The notes beneath the pieces are model-generated. The model did not search any database. It was not told the DNA's origin and was given only the letters and a program-made list of their open reading frames with translations. A stretch of 64,000 nucleotides of DNA from Nageia nagi (lineage: Eukaryota > Pinophyta), in assembly GCA_050084985.1 (NCBI GenBank), contig JBITNC010000001.1:204538001-204602000 (forward strand). Direction: 5' to 3'. Positions within the stretch are counted from its first letter, which is position 1, and each line of letters opens with the position of its first letter. A program made the position numbers and the translations under genes. Positions 10,439 through 23,200 of the stretch are shown in pieces.

Positions 10439-11966
10439 GTTAAAATAGAAGGATACTTTTGACTATGATTCCTTTGCCTAGAATGCATATAGGAATGGAT
10501 AGAAAAGGTTAAATGTATTTTTTATTAATTTAATTTATGTATAATGTTATGTATTTATTTTCATGTTTTGGGTGAAGAGTACGTACACATTAATACTTTT
10601 TATCTTATCTACTTATGCTCTCCCTTTGCGTTTCATGCGATCTAAGGTGACCAGAATAGACTTGATAAGAAGGAGTAATTAATTCTTCTTTTCTTTCACA
10701 TTCACACTATCATTAATTTGGTTAATTTATTCACACATAATGACCTCTTACCAAGTCTGCCCTTACCACTCCATTGGAGGTCGAAGGGATATGTGACTAG
10801 TAAGAGGAGGTAATTTACTACACATAATACTTCCACAATTGGAAGGAGTAAATGAATCACATTAAAAGGAATGAACTTAAGGAAAATAAATTAAGTTTTG
10901 GGTAGTATAAATCATATTAAAAGGTTAATGAATTGGAGGGATTCGAATACACTAAGTACTTTCACTTAACAAAGTATGCTCTCACTTTTGCACTTCAAGC
11001 GATCCTAAGTGATCAGAAATAAGTTAAGTGAAAGAGGTAAAATTTATTCACATCTTATTTGGAAATATACTTCACATTAACACTCTTAAAGATGTTTGCC
11101 CTTACCACTCCATTGGAGGTCAAAGGGATATGTGACTCTTGGAGGAGTAATTGAACCTCACTTAATTAATTTATCTACACTTAATGGCTTTTTACTAAGT
11201 TTGCTCTTACCACTCCATTGGAGGTCGAAGAGATATGTGACTAGTAAGAGGAGGAAATTTATCACATATAAAACTTCCACAGCTGGAAGAAGTTAATGAA
11301 CATCATTAAGAAGTTGGATAATGAATCACATTATAATTAAAAAAGAACAACGGGCTTTATTAAGGTCAAAGTCCACTTAAAATAAACTTTTGATTGTATC
11401 ACATTAAAATAAGATAAGTAAATGGACATGAATATTTGGGAGGGTAATATGCATAAGTGTATTTTTACTTGTTTAAATGCATTTCATGAGGCCTTAGAGA
11501 AATAATTGAACATTAACAAGTTGGATGTCACTACCAACCATTAATTCTTACTCCTTTGTACCCACCGATATAACATGCTTGAAGCCATAGAGCTAGTTAC
11601 ACTTGGAAGTGATGACCAAGGTGACTTTTCCATAGGTAGGAGTCAAAAAAGAGACTCATCTAGAACCAAGCCAAAAGCCATAGAGACTTGTAAACATTAA
11701 TTAGGATTATCCAACCTACCTTGTTTAACACTTGACTAGTCAAGACAAACTAGGAAAATTAAAAGGATTAAAAATGAACAACTCATATCGTTCATTTAAC
11801 TCAGACATTAAAAATATGTGAAAAAGTTAAAAAGATAATCACATTGTTAAAAGTAAGTTTGCATATAGGATGTTTGTGCATTAAATTATTTTCTCAAAAA
11901 CATAATATAAAAGATAAAAATAGAGTTTCTTTTTTATGATGTTTGTTTATAATATCTAAAAAAAAA
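10035..11966. repeat. Leader of element B with internal repeats
   Basis: No ORF. At 10160-10375 a short degenerate motif (ATGCCGATGAC, ATGCTAGCG, ACGCTAGCGAT and similar) recurs every 20-30 bases. A (AT)n run is at about 10402-10433. Three copies of a repeat holding TTACCACTCCATTGGAGGTC are centred at about 10772, 11110 and 11215. They are followed by GATATGTGACTAGTAAGAGG in two copies; the middle one is cut short. A flanking segment at about 10575-10690 recurs at about 10960-11060. Such leaders may hold packaging or dimerisation signals; that is inference. Confidence 0.8.
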
Positions 11967-14432
11967 ATGGTTCAAACTAGAAGTATGACCACTAAGAAAA
12001 TGCAAGAACACCCACTTGAAATATAAGAAATAGATCCAGACAATATGGATCTATTAGAGTCTTCAGTTAGGAGGCCACCTCCTTTAGACGAATCAGATCC
12101 ATGGTAGTTCATTATGTAGGTAAAGATTGGGATTGGGGTTATGATCAATCTAGATTGCAAAGACAAATTATAGAGGATCCTATTGCAAAGGCTAGAATGC
12201 AAGTGTTAGATGAAGATTTAATTGAAATTCATCATCGTATAGCTAATTATAGGGCTATTCCTAAGATGTATTCTAGTTTACCAGGAGATGTAGAAAAACT
12301 AAATCAAAGGCATGATAACTTAGAAATTGACAAGGATAAATCTTAGGCCAAAACCATAGTAATACTAGAGACTAAGCCATATAAAGTTAAATATGAAAGA
12401 GTCATTCATCAATTATCAGATGGTCAAAGAGTCAGTTCTTTAATTCGAAAAGAGGGATCTTCTTTTTCTCATAAATCTCTCGAATTAGGAAAAAGTGAAG
12501 TATCAATACCTACAAGTTATTTATCTCAAAGTGATCCTTCAATGAAGCAAACGGAGAAATCTTATTCCCCAAATGGAGGATTAAATAGAAGGACATCTAA
12601 GTTCAAAATAGAAGAGATACCTTCTTATGAAGAACTAAAATAATGATGATTATATAAAATAAAAGTTGGTCAAAAATTCACAAAAATATATGCTGATGAT
12701 ATTAAAAAGGCCACAGAGATGCAATATCTTCTAAAGGAAGAAAATAAAAAAGCTAATGAATTCATTAAAATTCAATAACAAGAGAATAAATTAAAAGAAA
12801 TGGAAGATAAACTTCTTAGAGATAAAAGGAAATTCATAGAATAAGAACAAGCAAACAAAGAAAGAAATGAATTCCTAGAACAAGAAAAGAAAAGACTTCA
12901 TAAAGAACATGAGATTCAACTTCGTTTAAAAGAATTACAACTTAAAGAATTAGAAAATGAAAAAATAAAAAGGGAACAATATCTACATATGGAGAAAGAA
13001 AAACAAAGACAGTGGGATGAATATCAAAAAATAAAAAATTTGAAACTTGAAACTCCTGAAGGAAGTCAAATACAAAGATATCGAGACCCCTAATTAGACA
13101 AATAAGAAGCGATGGATAAAGAGATAGCCATTTTGTTACAAAATGAAATGGATAAAGAACTAGAACTTCAAAAATTATATGATAAAAAAAAGCAAGATTA
13201 CATTAAAAATTGGGTTGAACAAACCCAAAATCAAACAAAACATCCTGATTACAAAGGAAAAGATCTATATGGAAAAAGTATATCCCAAAAACCTCCTAAA
13301 ATCCCTATTCTGTGACATCATTCACCTCTTAAAATATTGCCTCCACCACCATCAGAGTTTTCTTTTGACTATGAGTCTTACACTTCAAGATCAATTTCGG
13401 AAAAGGATCCGAATACTCAAAGATATCATAGACACACTCAAGGTCGTAGAACCGATAAAGAATTAGAAGACTTTATGAAGGATTTTATAAATCGGGAAAT
13501 GAATGTTCAAGGGCTTAAAAAGTTAAATTATAAGAACATTTGCAATGAGCCTATTCATTCAAGTGTTCCAAAAAATAAATTACCATATAGATTTGAATTT
13601 CCTCAAATAGAATCATTTAAGGGAAGAGAAGATCCCAAAGAACATTTAAGAAAATTTATATTTTCTAGCTATCAGATAGCTAATGATGACTCATTAATGT
13701 TATGTATATTTCCTATGACACTCGCAGGTCAAGCTTTGGATTGGTATAATAGTTTACCTATACATAGTTTATATACGTTCGAATAATTGGCTAATCAATT
13801 TCTTGAACACTTTAGAATCAATATTAAAGAAAAATCTTCAATTACTGATCTTACAAGATTACAATAGTTTCTTCATGAAACTATACAAGATTACATCTCA
13901 AGATGGCAGGCTATACTCACTAGTATGCCTTATACAATACCACAAGAAGAATTGGTTAAATTATTTAGCCAAAGTTATTTAAGACCAATAGCTAGTATTC
14001 TCCAAATTCAACAACATAGAACTTTTGAAGAAGCTATTGCGCAGGCAGTAGTTATAGAAAGAGTTAAAATTCAAGATGGAGAACTAAAACTCAAGAAGAA
14101 AGAATACAAAAAAGGGTAATCAATATGAAAACATTACTAAACAACCACAAAATAATCAAATAGCTATGACAAAAAATTCTGGTCAATCTTTAAAAATTGA
14201 AGAAAATGCTGAACCTAAGCCTAAAAGAAATTTTACCCCATTATCAGAACCATTAGCTGATATACTTAAAAAATTATGTGATAATGGTATGATTACATTA
14301 CCTGATATAAAACCTAAAAATCCTAATGCTAAAGGAAGCAAATGGTATAAGGAGAATGAATTTTATGCTTATCATAGGCAAAAAGGACATAATACAAATA
14401 AATGTCGAACTTTACAACATAAAATTTAAGAC
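11967..14432 (+). pseudogene. gag of element B
   Basis: ATG at 11967 (MVQTRSMTTKKMQ) follows an A-rich run; the frame shifts before 12101. Residues from about 12640 to 13310 form a long lysine/glutamate-rich coiled coil. The retrotransposon gag domain spans about 13570-14100, with PYRFEFPQIESFKGREDPKEHL, a GQALDWYNSLP motif and QDYISRWQAI. A knuckle-like YHRQKGHNTNKCRTLQ lies at about 14349-14411; it keeps H and C but has lost an N-terminal cysteine. Gag would form the virus-like particle and bind the RNA. Several stops (TAA, TAG) and at least two frame changes make it non-functional. The very long N-terminal coiled coil is unusual compared with short gypsy gags. Confidence 0.85.
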
Positions 14433-14639
14433 TTGATAGATAGTCAAAAAATAGATGTGGATAATCCTATTGTGCCTTCGAATCAAAATTTAGGGATATA
14501 TCAAAACCCCTTACCTTCACATCAGGCTAACAATGTGGTAATTATCCCAAATCAAATGAACTATACATGGAATAATAAGGATATACCATTTATAGGAGCT
14601 ATAGATGATTCAATACATATGATTGGTATAGCTACATGA

Positions 14640-15700
14640 ACAAAACAATATTATAATAAATAGGATAATCCACAAAAAAATCAATCGATATCAAACCCAA
14701 TTAATATACAACCTATACCTCCTCCACAACAACCTAAAGTTTCGATAAAAGGTGCTCTTCAATGAAAATTAAAAATGTCTCTAGTTAAGATGACCTTATT
14801 TGAATTATTACAACAGTCTGAGAGTTATAGGGAAGTTATGAATCAAATTCTACAAGAAATTCAAGTGGATGTTAGTAACCTCGATAATTTTATTTCAATA
14901 GTTGAAAGTTTGAAGATATCTCAACAACCTAGTATCACCTTCTACGAACAAGAAAAATTAAATAACGATGGACCAGGCAGACTTGATCCACCTTTACATA
15001 TAATTGGTAAAGTAGATGGGAGATTATTTAAAAGAATTCTGATAGATGAAGGTTCAGCTATAAATATAATTTCAGATGTTGCATACAAGAATTTGAATTT
15101 ATCAAATTCGCTTATCTTAGCTGCTTATTTACAAATTAGGGCATTTAATGATGCAGTGTGTTCAACTTTGGGATCAATAGTGCTTCCAATTACAGTAGGG
15201 GCTAAAACTATTCAAACTTTATTACATATAATTGAAGGAAATATTATACAATACAACATTCTTTTAGGATGCCCATAGATTAGAGAAATGCAATGTGTTC
15301 CATCAACTTATCATGGATGTTTAAAATACATCTATAAAGATAAAGTTCATTGTGTGTTTAAAGATCCAGATCCTTATTCACATTGTAATTTAATTTTTGA
15401 TCCAAATAAAGTGACATTACCATCTCCTAATTTATCAACTATATTAATGAGTAAAAATATAGATCAGTATAAAGTCATGCAAGGAAAAAATGATATAGTT
15501 GTACAAGATAAAGATACTTGGGAAAAAGTTGCTAAAACTTTAGATGAAAAACATGGAGCTTCTTCATCAAAACAAGTGAATACTACATCTAATAATAATC
15601 CATCCAATGTATATCTAGTAAAAGTTAAATTAATGGATTTGGGTATGGGAGAATACGACATAAATGATTTTGTGTTTAATATACCTTTAGCATAAGAAAT
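14640..15700 (+). pseudogene. Protease region of element B
   Basis: Aspartic protease domain in frame with the end of gag. The catalytic site reads IDEGSAINII with the aspartate at 15045; the usual D-S/T-G is D-E-G here. Downstream is IQYNILLGCP, the hydrophobic-hydrophobic-GRPW-like motif in which R has become C, then VPSTYHGCLKYIY and CVFKDPDPYSHCN, phrases typical of Tat polyproteins. The enzyme would cut Gag-Pol in the particle. Stops at 15279 and nearby interrupt it. Confidence 0.85.
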
Positions 15701-15847
15701 GGGAAGATTATCTAAATCACCTAGTGTAATTGGACAAATAGTACCTTTAGGAGAAGTACCTAATCAAACAATGTTTATCTATGCAGGAATAGTAGATCCT
15801 GTGTCAACAATATCCAATCAAACATATGAAGAAATTTCAATAATGAT

Positions 15848-16192
15848 ATGAAATATTTATCACCATGTTCAAGAACATTTGTCTTAAACTATTTTAACAA
15901 ATGTAATTGGCAAGGACAAGGATTGGGGCGATATGAACAGGGTCCACGAGAAATAATTGAATTACGATACCAAGATCCCAATGATAAAAGGGGATTAGGT
16001 TATCAAAATAAACATAAAAATCTTGCTAAATTAGGAAATTTAGGAGAAGAGAATTTGGATTATAATGAAGAAATTTTAGAGAAAGAATCTATAGTACAAG
16101 AAATTATTAATATAAGAGAAGAACAATTAAGTGAAATGGATGTCTTAGAAGGTGTCAAAACACTCTTTATTAATAATATTGAGCCACCCTAG
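15848..16192 (+). pseudogene. G-patch domain of element B pol
   Basis: Around 15900-15965 the product reads CNWQGQGLGRYEQGP, the glycine-rich core of a G-patch, followed by a basic stretch and an acidic helix. A G-patch after the protease is a known feature of several plant gypsy elements and of betaretroviruses, where it binds nucleic acid. It lies in a different frame from the protease, so at least one frameshift separates them. Confidence 0.7.
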
Positions 16193-16284
16193 AATCATTC
16201 ATGCTTACCAAGTGATATACAAGAAAAAATTACATCGTATTTTATTAAACCCAATCTTTCATCAGGGGAGCTTATGAATGCTAT

Positions 16285-17109
16285 ATGAATGAAGATAAGT
16301 TGGAAATAGATGTTAACATGGCTCGATTATTACATGTTGAAAAATTTGAAATTGATGCAATGAATATAATTTGTGAAGCTTGGCCATATGACTGGCCAAT
16401 CATTACAATAAATTGTATACAACTTCGCAATACACGATTAAAATGTGGAAAAAATAAAATATCTACAACACTCTATGGCGGTGTTATATTTGAAGTAGTA
16501 AAATGCTTTCGAATTGGTAAAATAGTCTTCGATTATACATCACATTTTATGAAAAGTTATTATCCTAGGATTCAAATTAAGACTAAACGCTTTTCACAAA
16601 TGCTAGATCAATACAATAAAGAAAAAATAAATAAAAATGTCGAATCATCAATCATTCCATATTCAGGTATACCATCGATAAATATGGTTACAATAAAAGA
16701 GAATGATATTGAAGATCAAAATAATGAACAAATAGATGAAGTTAATGAAAATCAAAATTTAATCAAAATAATATCCAATACTTCTACAGATGAAGTAATT
16801 GCTGATTTCTCTCTTATATCATCCAATCCTTTGGTACATGAATTCAAAAATGTAGATCACATAATTGGTTCCTATGAAAATCAAGTATGCACGAATGAAC
16901 AAACTCAAGAATATGATGAAGAATATAGTGTTAACGACAAAGGTTGGATACCAGTACCAAATCAATTAGAAGAAGGGTCGCATATGCTTACTAAAAAAGT
17001 CTTAGAAATAAATATTAGTAATGATCCTCAAAATCCTAAAATTATTCAATTAGGAGAAAACCTCATGGAAAATGAACAAGAAGAAATTATAACCTTATTA
17101 AAAGAATGA
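16285..17109 (+). pseudogene. pol spacer between G-patch and RT of element B
   Basis: An open stretch of 274 codons with no recognised enzyme. It has AWPYDWPIITINC near its start, an acidic low-complexity middle, and DKGWIPVPNQLEEG before the RT. The W-P-Y-x-x-P-x-I-x-I-N run resembles WPYGIPRIIINY in the ORF after the integrase (about 20770-20810). It leads directly into the RT frame after one TGA at 17107. Confidence 0.65.
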
Positions 17110-18330
17110 GAAAAGGTATTTGCATGGTCATATGTAGAAATGCCTGGAATAGATCCTAAATTAGTAGTACATAATTTAACATTAAAATCTGATGCTAAAC
17201 CTGTTAAACAAAAATTATGTAAAATGCATCCTACTATAGCATTAATGGTAAAAGAAGAACTTCAAAAATTATTAGAAGCTAAATTTATAGAACCTATAGA
17301 TTATTTAGATTGGATATCTAATATGGTACCTATGAAAAAAACCAAGTGGAAAAATAAGAATATGCACAGATTTTCGTGATCTTAACAAAGCTTGTCCTAA
17401 GGATGATTTCCCTCTACCTAGCATTAATAGTTTGGTATATTCGACAGCAGGACATGATATGTTGTCATTAATGGATGAATTTTCTGGTTATAATCAAATA
17501 AAAATGGCCACTGAAGATCAACATATAATGGCTTTTATAACTCCTTGGGGTACCTTTTGTTATAAAGTTATGCCTTTTGGATGAAAAAATGTCGGGGCAA
17601 CTTATCAAAGGGCTATGACTTATATATTTCATGATTATATGCACGACATAGTAGAAGATTATGTCGATGATTTGTTGGCTAGATCTAAATATCGAAAAGA
17701 TCATGGAAAAGACTTAATTAAAGTCTTAGATAGATTATTAGAACATAAAGTAAGATTAAATCCAAAAAAATGTGTTTTTGGTGTAACTTCAAGAAAATTA
17801 TTAGGATTTATTGTGTCTCGATGAGGAATTGAAATAGATCCTAGTAAAGTGAAGGCAGTAGTAGACATGCCACTCCTACAAATCTAAAACAATTACAAAG
17901 TTTATAGGGCAAGTTACAAGCCATTAGAAGGTTTATAGATCAACTTTCTGATAAATGTAAACCATTTACAAAATTATTAAAAAAGGGGATAGAATATCAT
18001 TGGGGCAAAGAGCAATAAGATGCATTCGATGAAATTAAAAGATATTTAGTATCTCCTCCTGTCTTAAGTCCACCAAGAAAAGATATACCCTTTTTGTTAT
18101 ATATTTCTACTACTAAAAATGCTTTAGGAACAATGCTTGCTCAAAAGAATGAACACAATAAAGAACAAGCTATATATTATCTAAGTAGAACACTTGTGAG
18201 CTATGAGATTAAGTATATATATTTGGAAAAATTATGTCTTGCTGTTGTTTTTGCTACTAAAAAACTTCAACTTATATGCTTAATCATACAACATATGTCA
18301 TCTCTAAAGTGGATCTATTGAAATATATGA
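17110..18330 (+). pseudogene. Reverse transcriptase and RNase H of element B
   Basis: RT starts with MPGIDPKLVVHNL and includes WISNMVPMKK, DLNKACPKDDFPLP, SLMDEFSGYNQI, FITPWGTFCYKVMPFG and the catalytic DYVDDLL with YVDD at 17660-17671, which is intact. A small deletion near 17345 shifts frame. RNase H follows, with LYISTTKNALGTMLAQ and IYYLSRTL at about 18100-18200. The pair would copy the RNA into DNA and remove the template. Stops are TGA, TAA and TAG. Confidence 0.9.
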
Positions 18331-18458
18331 TGAATAAAACTTATCAAAATTCAAGAACTACAAAGTGGATAAATCACTTAACTGAATTTGATTTACATTT
18401 TATTGGACAAAAATCAATAAAAGGATAAGTAATTGCTGATTATCTCACTGATGCTCCA

Positions 18459-18953
18459 TTGCAAGATAATAAACCACTTGTCATTGAATTACCCGATGAT
18501 GGGGTGTTTCAATTAGATGAAATTAAAATACCTATAGAACCCGAAGATGATTGGGATATGACAATACACTTTGACGGTTCTCGATGTGAACAAGGTGGTG
18601 GAGTAGGTGTTGTATTTATAACACCGAAAGGGATCCCTATACCATATTCATTTAAACTAAAATTTCCTTGTACTAATAATAATGCGGAATACGAAGCTTT
18701 GATATTAGCATTAAAAATTACTGTTAAATTAAAACTTAAAAGAATTAAGATTATTGGAGATTCTTTACTCATCGTAAATCAAGTGAAAGGAATCTATCAA
18801 TGTAAAGAACCTTTACTTCAAAAGTATAAGGCGTTAGTTGAGGAATTATTAAATTTTTTTGACCAATTTAGTATAGAAGCAGCACCAAGATCATCTAATA
18901 GATTTGCAGATGCTATGGCTTCTATTGGATCTCTTATCCCAGAAGATCCTTAA
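18459..18953 (+). pseudogene. Archaeal-type second RNase H (aRNH) of element B
   Basis: An open stretch of 164 codons with all four catalytic acids in place: D in IHFDGSRCEQGGGVGVV (18573), E in NNAEYEALILALK (18687), D in IIGDSLLIVNQ (18759) and D in RFADAMAS (18909). This second, archaeal-like RNase H between the first RNase H and integrase is diagnostic of Tat-lineage plant gypsy elements. It is the best preserved domain of the element. Confidence 0.92.
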
Positions 18954-18983
18954 AAATATTCAATTCAAGTTGAAATAATTCAA

Positions 18984-20318
18984 TTGTCTCAATCATCATT
19001 ACAACAAGAAGATGAAGAAAAAAGTGTATTAAATATTGACGTAACTGATAAAGATAATTGGTACAAAGAATTGATAGATTTTTTAAAATTTGGAACTCTT
19101 CCTGCAAACCTTACTAAATCATCACGACGAGCTTTTAAAATTAAAGCAACTAAATATTGTTTGATAGGGGATATCTTGCATCGATGGAATTTCAATGGTA
19201 TTTTACTCAGATGTCTTGAATGGAATGATATTAAAAAGCCTATATCCTCTGCCCATGATGGAACATGTGGAGGACATTTTAATGGTGTTGCAATTATAAA
19301 ATGATTAATACGAATGGGGTATTATTGGCTAACTATGGAAAAAGATTGTTGTGAATATGTTAAAAAATGTTTTAAATGTCAACAATACGCTCATTTATTT
19401 TCACAACCATCTCAAGAACTACATCCTATACAATCACTTTGGCCATTCTCTAAATGGGCCTTAGATTTAATAGGACAAATTACACCTACATCTTCTGGTG
19501 GACACAAGTTCATCATTACAGCAACTGAATATTTTACCAAATGGGTAGAGGCTATTCCCATGACTTCCACCACTGGTTCACGAATTGCTGAATTTATAGA
19601 AAATTATATTATATGTAGATTCGGCATACCAAACCAATTAATTATGGATAATGGAAAGAATTTTAAAAATAAGGATGTAAAATAAATATGTGACAAGTAT
19701 AAAATTAAACAAAGTTTTTCCACTCCATATTATCCACAAGGCAATGGAAAGGCAGAGGCTACTAATAAAACTATTTGGAACATCTTAGCAAAAATAGTAA
19801 ATGATTCTCATAGAGATTGGCATATACAAATACTAAAATCCTTATGGGCTTATCGTACCAGTGTACGCACTCCTATTGGGGCAACACCATTCTCTTTAGT
19901 ATATGGAACAAAAGCCATCCTACCCATAGAACTTGAGATACCATCCCTTAGAGTAAATCTAAGTGAGCAAAATTCTGACGAGGGAGCAAGATAGACTCAC
20001 TTAGATCAATTATTGCTTTTAGATGAAAAATTTATTAATGCTTTAGAGCATATGCATGTTTATCAGAAGAGGATAAAATGAGCTTTTGATAAAAGGGCTC
20101 TAATTCGTGAGTTCAAAATAGGTGATTTGGTTTTAAAAGAAAATCAACAAACTTCACGAATAGAACGACAGCTTAGAGATAAGTTTGCTCCAAATTGGTT
20201 AGGACCATATATCATTAAGAAAAAATTCGGTAAGGGAACTTATCATTTATCAGATTTAGAAGGAAATGAAGAGCATGAACCTATAAATATCATGCATCTT
20301 TGACCCTTCTATACATAA
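18984..20318 (+). pseudogene. Integrase of element B
   Basis: An H2C2-like zinc finger lies at about 19250-19385 (AHDGTCGGHFNG, then CFKCQQYAH). The catalytic core has D in WALDLIG (19464), D in LIMDNGKNF (19647) and E in GNGKAEATNK (19755), with DD35E spacing. The C-terminal domain has FKIGDLVLKE and WLGPYIIKKKFGKGTYHLSD, ending INIMHL near 20318. It would insert the DNA copy. About six stops (mostly TAA, TAG, TGA) break it. Confidence 0.9.
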
Positions 20319-20352
20319 AAAAAAAAGTGTACATTAGTTTTATTTTATTTTA

Positions 20353-20384
<32 letters not shown>

Positions 20385-20464
20385 ATAATAATAAATAAAT
20401 AAATATAAAATATATAATATAAGTATTAATATTTGGCAAGTGTTAATGATTAAAATAGAAAAGA

Positions 20465-21661
20465 TGAATCTAGCAAAGGAATCTGCTGAAGGTAGCATAG
20501 TGCAACCACAAGTATGATTTCCACTGCCAAGATATCCAGGTGATTTAGCATTAACATATTTAAAACATAGATTTGATTTTAATCTCTTAAATTATTTATG
20601 AATGACTATTGATGAACAATTTGAAAGAACACACCATATGTTTTGTGGTGTAAATAATGGTTGGGAAGTCACTTTTTGTAGATATGAAGTAAGCATTAGT
20701 TTAGATCCACAAATCTATTTCACCCATATGGAAATAATATCACAAGAAATAATAGCTTTCTACCTATAATGGCCTTATGGAATACCAAGAATCATCATAA
20801 ATTATCAATTAACTGAGTATTCACTCCTTTTAGCTAGGCTGAAATACATTAAACAATTAACCAAAAGCCTAGAATGGATAGATGAACTTTTACATTATTT
20901 ACCTCATAAAAGGGTAATTTATGATTTTTCAAATACTTTTGTGGCTTTTCCTCCTAGAACGTTACAACAACAATATAGGCAAACTTAGATTTTTTCACAT
21001 GCAAAAATGACATACAATTTGGAAATGAAGATTGGAGAAAAAGCAAGCTTGTCGTATTGCCAAGCTTAAAATGATAAATCAAATAAGGGTTAGAAATGAG
21101 ATTATCGAAAAACTATCAAAAAGATAGAGTACGGAATAATGGAAGTTATCTTTTGGGTTTGAAAGTAGGTATGACAAAGATCTCTTTATGAAAGTTATTT
21201 GTAATGTTCCTACTCCTTTGTATTCAAATATCTTTTCCATGCCTATTGAAATACAACAAAAAATGGCCTTGACATTCTATGATACACGTGAATCTTACGG
21301 TTGGGATGTCAAAGTAAATGGATATCAAGTTATTGTTTGTATCAACGCATTTGAGTTATGGTGTTCTCCTAACTCAAAATATGATTTAATGATATATTTC
21401 TATCTTCTGTGGCCTATAGAAAAGCCCAAAATAATAGTTGATTGTACTCACAACCTAACTTTAAAACATCAAGAACAAATCATCTCAATCACACAAACCA
21501 TAACATTCGAACACTTAGATTATTGTGTTCCAAAAATCTATCATAATCAAGTGGTATCAGATTTTAGTTTTTTGTTTAGTTCAACACATTGTTCATTTAA
21601 TCTTGATGCAGTTCAAACTCGATTTGAACGCGTCATGAATAGATTCCCTAGAAGAATATAG
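20465..21661 (+). pseudogene. Extra sense ORF after pol of element B, with a repeated module
   Basis: From ATG 20465 a frame opens MNLAKESAEGSIVQPQ and continues with a few stops to about 21066; a second part, 21188-21661, is open for 157 codons. Both parts contain a similar module. The first has NNGWEVTFCRYEVSI, then IIAFYL, WPYGIPRIIINY. The second has YGWDVKVNGYQVIV, then MIYFYLLWPIEKPKIIVD. The shared pattern is GW-x-V, a few residues, Y-x-V, about 25 residues, FYL(L)WP, P-x-II. I do not recognise the family. Extra ORFs between pol and the 3' LTR are known from Tat-lineage elements. Confidence 0.6.
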
Positions 21662-21794
21662 TAAATATATATATATATATATCTTTTTATATATGTTTGT
21701 AAATAATATGTAAAATACATTAGAAAATTAATATATAATCATCACTATTTGATGTAGGTAGCATCAATGATGGATCATTGAGAAAGATAAAATT

Positions 21795-21965
21795 ACAAAA
21801 TCCTAAAAAATTAAAAATTAAAAAATCCTAAAAACTAAAAATTATAAAATCCTAAAAAATTAAAAATTAAAAAATCCTAAAAACTAAAAATTATAAAATC
21901 CTAAAAATTAAAAATTAAAAAATCCTAAAGACTAAAAATTATAAAATCCTAAAAATTGAAAAATA
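21795..21965. repeat. A-rich tandem repeat, about 48-bp unit
   Basis: About 3.5 copies of a unit made of AATCCTAAAAA, TTAAAAATTAAAA and CTAAAAATTATA segments. It probably arose by slippage. Confidence 0.85.
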
Positions 21966-22379
21966 TAAAACATAAAAAATTATAAAATTATAAAACCTAC
22001 CTAGATGGAAACATCTAGAGGTCACTTGGCAATTGGGTGCCCTGCCCTTGTATGATGTAAATATATGTTGTATGTCATTGTAAAAGTGATTATCCAGTAA
22101 ATGTGTAATGTATGAAAAGGTCATTTTAGAATAATATCATTGTTATCACTACATTCACTTTGTCTTTTCTTTCATAAAGAAATGATATACCATAGATGAT
22201 AGAAAAACATAAAGTTTGCATTTGAAAGAAAATCCAAAAACTCCAAACACTTACGACATTAAAAAATTCTAAGAGAATTTGAATGAAATCATTCTAAGAG
22301 ATATTAAGAGTGAAAGTTATGTGTCTATCCTATTATTCGCTTCATCTCGAACCCAAGAATCAAAAAAAAAAAATTACTA

Positions 22380-22530
22380 CATTACATCAATGATTCTTGG
22401 GTGATTACAATATCCTCTACCGAGGCTTGGATGCCTGACTGGTAGTAGAGCAAGGTTGTAGTGAGATCGAGGGGTTAATCCTCATCGGGGTTATGGATGC
22501 CTATCTGGCAATGGGGCATACCTTATGAGT
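22380..22530. other. GC-richer patch with GGATGCCT duplication
   Basis: A locally GC-rich island in very AT-rich DNA. TTGGATGCCTGACTGGTAG and TTATGGATGCCTATCTGGCA are two diverged copies about 65 bp apart, between CTACCGAGG and CCTCATCGGGG. It is non-coding and of unknown role. Confidence 0.5.
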
Positions 22531-22969
22531 GGTGATATGTCCATTTTGGTTAGCAACCTTCTTTCCTATGGACCTCTATACATTTCATATGGATAGACTA
22601 GCTTATTAATGTCTCTAAGATATTTCATCTCAAATGATCTAAGAAGGGAAATGAATCTCACTACACACATTGGAGTTTATAGATTTTTTATCAACATATA
22701 ATAACACTGTTTGATATCATCTTAGGTTATTAGATCTTGAAATAAAGGAAGATAAGTGAGTATCATAATAACTTGGTCATTAATCTGAAGTCACCTAATC
22801 TTTTGTCATAGTGAGTATCTTTTATATTATAAAATTTGTTTGTGTTTAGAATCATTTGTATCATTTTGTTAAACCCATTTTTACTATTATCTATTACCTT
22901 TGAACATTATTAAAATTTGCTTTTCTTTGGAAAGGATAAGAATGATTATTTATTGTTCCCCTAACCAAG

Positions 22970-23200
22970 ATAAAGTTAATGTTCATATGCATCCATAAGT
23001 CACTAGTTTGTCATGTCAAGAGGTTTATTATAAAATTGCCAAGTACGGAAAATGATGAATACTGATTCTGTAAAAAATACAATAAACCAAAATAGAGTTA
23101 ATGCCCATATGCATTTGATTAGTTCATTATGTCTATTGTAAAAAATTGCCAAGTATGGAAAATGATGCATCTGATTTTGCAAAAATATAATAAAAATATG
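22970..23200. repeat. Tandem duplication of about 115 bp
   Basis: Two diverged copies each hold AAGTTAATG..CATATGCAT near the left and AAAATTGCCAAGTA.GGAAAATGATG near the right. Confidence 0.7.

Noticed and set aside
15464-15661. Minus-strand open stretch in the protease region
   Set aside because: Shadow of the sense protease frame.
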